Notes under the pieces: model-generated
Seen by the model: only the letters and a program-made list of their open reading frames with translations
What the model was told of the DNA's origin: nothing
The model's database searches: none
From: Bacillota bacterium
GTDB lineage: Bacteria > Bacillota > Clostridia > Lachnospirales > Lachnospiraceae
NCBI GenBank assembly: GCA_023414875.1
Contig: JAEZMV010000012.1
Span: 142,581 to 206,580, forward strand
DNA: 64,000 nt
Reading direction: 5' to 3'
Part shown: positions 63,501 to 64,000 of the stretch, piece after piece
Numbering within the stretch: position 1 is the first letter of the stretch
Layout: every line of letters starts with the position of its first letter
Made by a program: the position numbers and the translations under genes

Positions 63501-63793
63501 GTACGCTCCTGATGCTTGAGCACGAATAAAAGTGCAGCCACGACATGTTTACATGCCCCCTGATCCTTCAGTCTCGAAGGGCAGTTACAATTATAATCAA
63601 ATGAGCCATCCTCCTGCTCATCAACCGTAACAGAATAATTATAATTTCCTTTCACCACCAGACGATATTGCTTGTTGACATTCGAATAAGTCGCATTGAC
63701 AATGCGATTATCCTTATAATATTGTAGACCCCTTGCATAAATTGTATCGTTTGATGCTAAGTTGCGTATTCCTGTACGCGATATTTGAATCAT
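60581..63793 (-). CDS. SWIM zinc-finger SNF2-family helicase
   Basis: This 1070-residue DNA-dependent ATPase has an N-terminal SWIM zinc finger (CNCPSRLKDQGACKHV, about 69-84), a central unassigned region and an SNF2 motor: DDMGLGKTLQ (motif I, about 635), IDEAQFIKN (motif II, about 735) and a second RecA lobe with FSQFTSMLR, LKAGGTGLNLTGADTVIHYD and QATDRAYRIGQ. It remodels protein-DNA complexes; the bacterial role is unknown. GGAAAGG is about eight bases before ATG 63793; an earlier ATG at 63814 overlaps that site. Confidence 0.93.
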   Translation of the reverse strand: MIQISRTGIRNLASNDTIYARGLQYYKDNRIVNATYSNVNKQYRLVVKGNYNYSVTVDEQEDGSFDYNCNCPSRLKDQGACKHVVAALLFVLKHQERTMLTETRNPEERKIITLLDYFIAQEDTVLVGETFQLEPIITIPAILKGENGRAMVSLRGGSNRKYKIQTIKKFLADIYHHESFAIGKEFKYVFGESTFDNISLKIIDYLLGIYEIQEIIDSTHFSKIFSKAQMFITKNMLIKLLGILNGSSFTLELYGKVFTDVTFIRENPKISYQLTLDEDSITIDYQGKDSVLPITETGELLFYDGAIYLPDKKFIRNFKPFYNSLGKDKDPLVFRGESKTSFLEHVLPRISETMVLDVPEELKSRYITCDMEAKLYFDKFKTGIKAELKYKYSDYEFNSFGNASAGPYIIVRQREKEDAIISELLQEGFVPYKNFYLLKDEDRIYEFLSGRVMELESKAQLFYSEDFRRMGIRAPGSFKAGVRMNSEFNMLELDMSFDEVPKEELKELLHSYQIKKKYYRLKNGSFINLEDKTISEVSNILSSLNVNDKKLKEDALLLEKYHAAYLNKAFSEKDFVFERDRDFTALTEKILNPAKTEYQLPKGILAELRPYQFTGYKWLKTLADNELGGILADDMGLGKTLQSIVYIVSNVNESKKSHTLIVCPTSLIYNWQDEIENFAPHLKALVVSGNPAERQESIGRYKDYDVLITSYPLIRRDITLYEKIDFHTVFIDEAQFIKNDSSLNAKSVKRLRADHRFALTGTPIENSLSELWSIFDFIMPEYLGSHTKFVEFYEKPIMKEDVEILKDLHQHIAPFILRRMKKDVLTELPDKYETKMLTELSEGQKLVYLSYLENIRSELNSEIEENGVEKSRIKILAALTRLRQICCHPSTFIENYQGGSGKLELLMEVIPEAIANDHRILVFSQFTSMLRIIENELKDLDIPYFYLEGSTATEDRNDYVKRFNNGEGKVFLISLKAGGTGLNLTGADTVIHYDPWWNPAVEDQATDRAYRIGQQNKVHVMKLITKGTIEEKIFKLQRKKKELSDSVISSKEVFINTLSKEELQELFAPM

Positions 63794-63874
63794 ATACGCA
63801 CACCTTTCCTGCATAGTATCTTACTATTATAACACATTTTAAAGAAAAAGTGTAAAGCATTTTGTTTAATTACA

Positions 63875-64000
63875 ATCGAGTAGGAGGGAGTGATTAACTC
63901 CCGTCCTCTCACAGCACCGTGCGTACCGTTCGGTACACGGCGCTTTCAATAGTTGACGTGCACAGACTGATATGCAGTGGCCAAGTCATAGAAGCCATTG
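63875..64000 (-). mobile_element. 3' end of a group II intron (domains V and VI)
   Basis: On the minus strand domain V is AGCGCCGTGTACC, loop GAAC, GGTACGCACGGTGCT (63913-63944), with the catalytic AGC triad at its start. Domain VI follows, GGGAG/CTCCC with the unpaired A, and the intron ends near 63875 (CTCGAT). The rest of the element and the host site lie beyond the window. It sits upstream of the SNF2 gene in the same orientation. Confidence 0.85.
63946..64000 (-). CDS. C-terminus of group II intron reverse transcriptase/maturase
   Basis: The last 18 residues, GFYDLATAYQSVHVNY then stop, end one base before intron domain V. Short, but placement inside the intron makes the call. The gene continues beyond the window. 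Confidence 0.6.
   Translation of the reverse strand, partial: NGFYDLATAYQSVHVNY

Overview
The window looks like chromosome from a low-GC, Gram-positive, plant-polysaccharide-degrading member of the Lachnospiraceae (Clostridium cluster XIVa, near Lachnoclostridium phytofermentans). This is an inference from AT-rich spacers, strong AGGAGG ribosome sites, a giant secreted xylanase-esterase, the rplU-prp-rpmA-obgE gene order, the TIGR03960/TIGR03936-RNase E/G cluster and a divergent lexA/LysM pair. I see no CRISPR array, prophage or transfer RNA gene.

Layout. 1-6 kb: a secreted protein cut by the left edge, a TtcA-like tRNA thiolase, a XerS-like recombinase, a small membrane protein, a HAD phosphatase and a nucleoside-deoxyribosyltransferase-like protein. 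6.3-12.3 kb: one 1982-residue secreted enzyme (Ig-like, three CBM9, CE1-type esterase, GH10 xylanase). 12.6-20.5 kb: an accessory stretch with a Ser/Thr kinase whose 5' end overlaps a Ser-Arg-repeat reading frame, an orphan extracellular binding protein with a duplicated translation-start region, a membrane-anchored MerR regulator with a 19-bp-spacer promoter, a lipoprotein and a LysM/SleB-like hydrolase. 20.7-24 kb: a TetR-EFR1 ferredoxin operon with TATAC operators, then the SOS pair yneA-like/lexA around several LexA boxes.

24-29.8 kb holds small accessory genes (LamG-like unknown, AAA ATPase, DUF2200, ACT, small membrane proteins, a beheaded MBL hydrolase, a 2H-like protein) and a repeat tract. 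29.9-34.7 kb is the housekeeping block rplU-prp-rpmA, then obgE-yhbY-nadD-yqeK-rsfS, with its promoters, an L21-leader candidate and terminators. 34.8-41.3 kb looks like an insertion between rplU and the RNase E/G gene: a WYL regulator, an isochorismatase-like hydrolase, a strongly promoted structured RNA of unknown class, a three-gene ABC-2 exporter, a ybaK gene and a ybaK remnant. 41.5-46.5 kb is RNase E/G with two radical-SAM-linked genes.

46.8-55.7 kb carries kdpDE without kdpFABC, and an exporter/two-component locus arranged like the Bacillus linearmycin system. 55.9-60.4 kb holds tyrS, a zinc-ribbon membrane protein, birA and bioY. 60.6-63.8 kb is a SWIM/SNF2 helicase, and the right edge cuts a group II intron whose domains V and VI and maturase C-terminus are visible.

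The most unusual item is the Ser-Arg repeat ORF overlapping a protein kinase gene (about 13.3-14.25 kb). Base changes among the repeat copies are silent in the Ser-Arg frame and not in the kinase frame. This suggests a possible substrate-kinase pair, analogous to CotH with its CotB/CotG coat substrates. The second is the structured RNA at about 36.6 kb.
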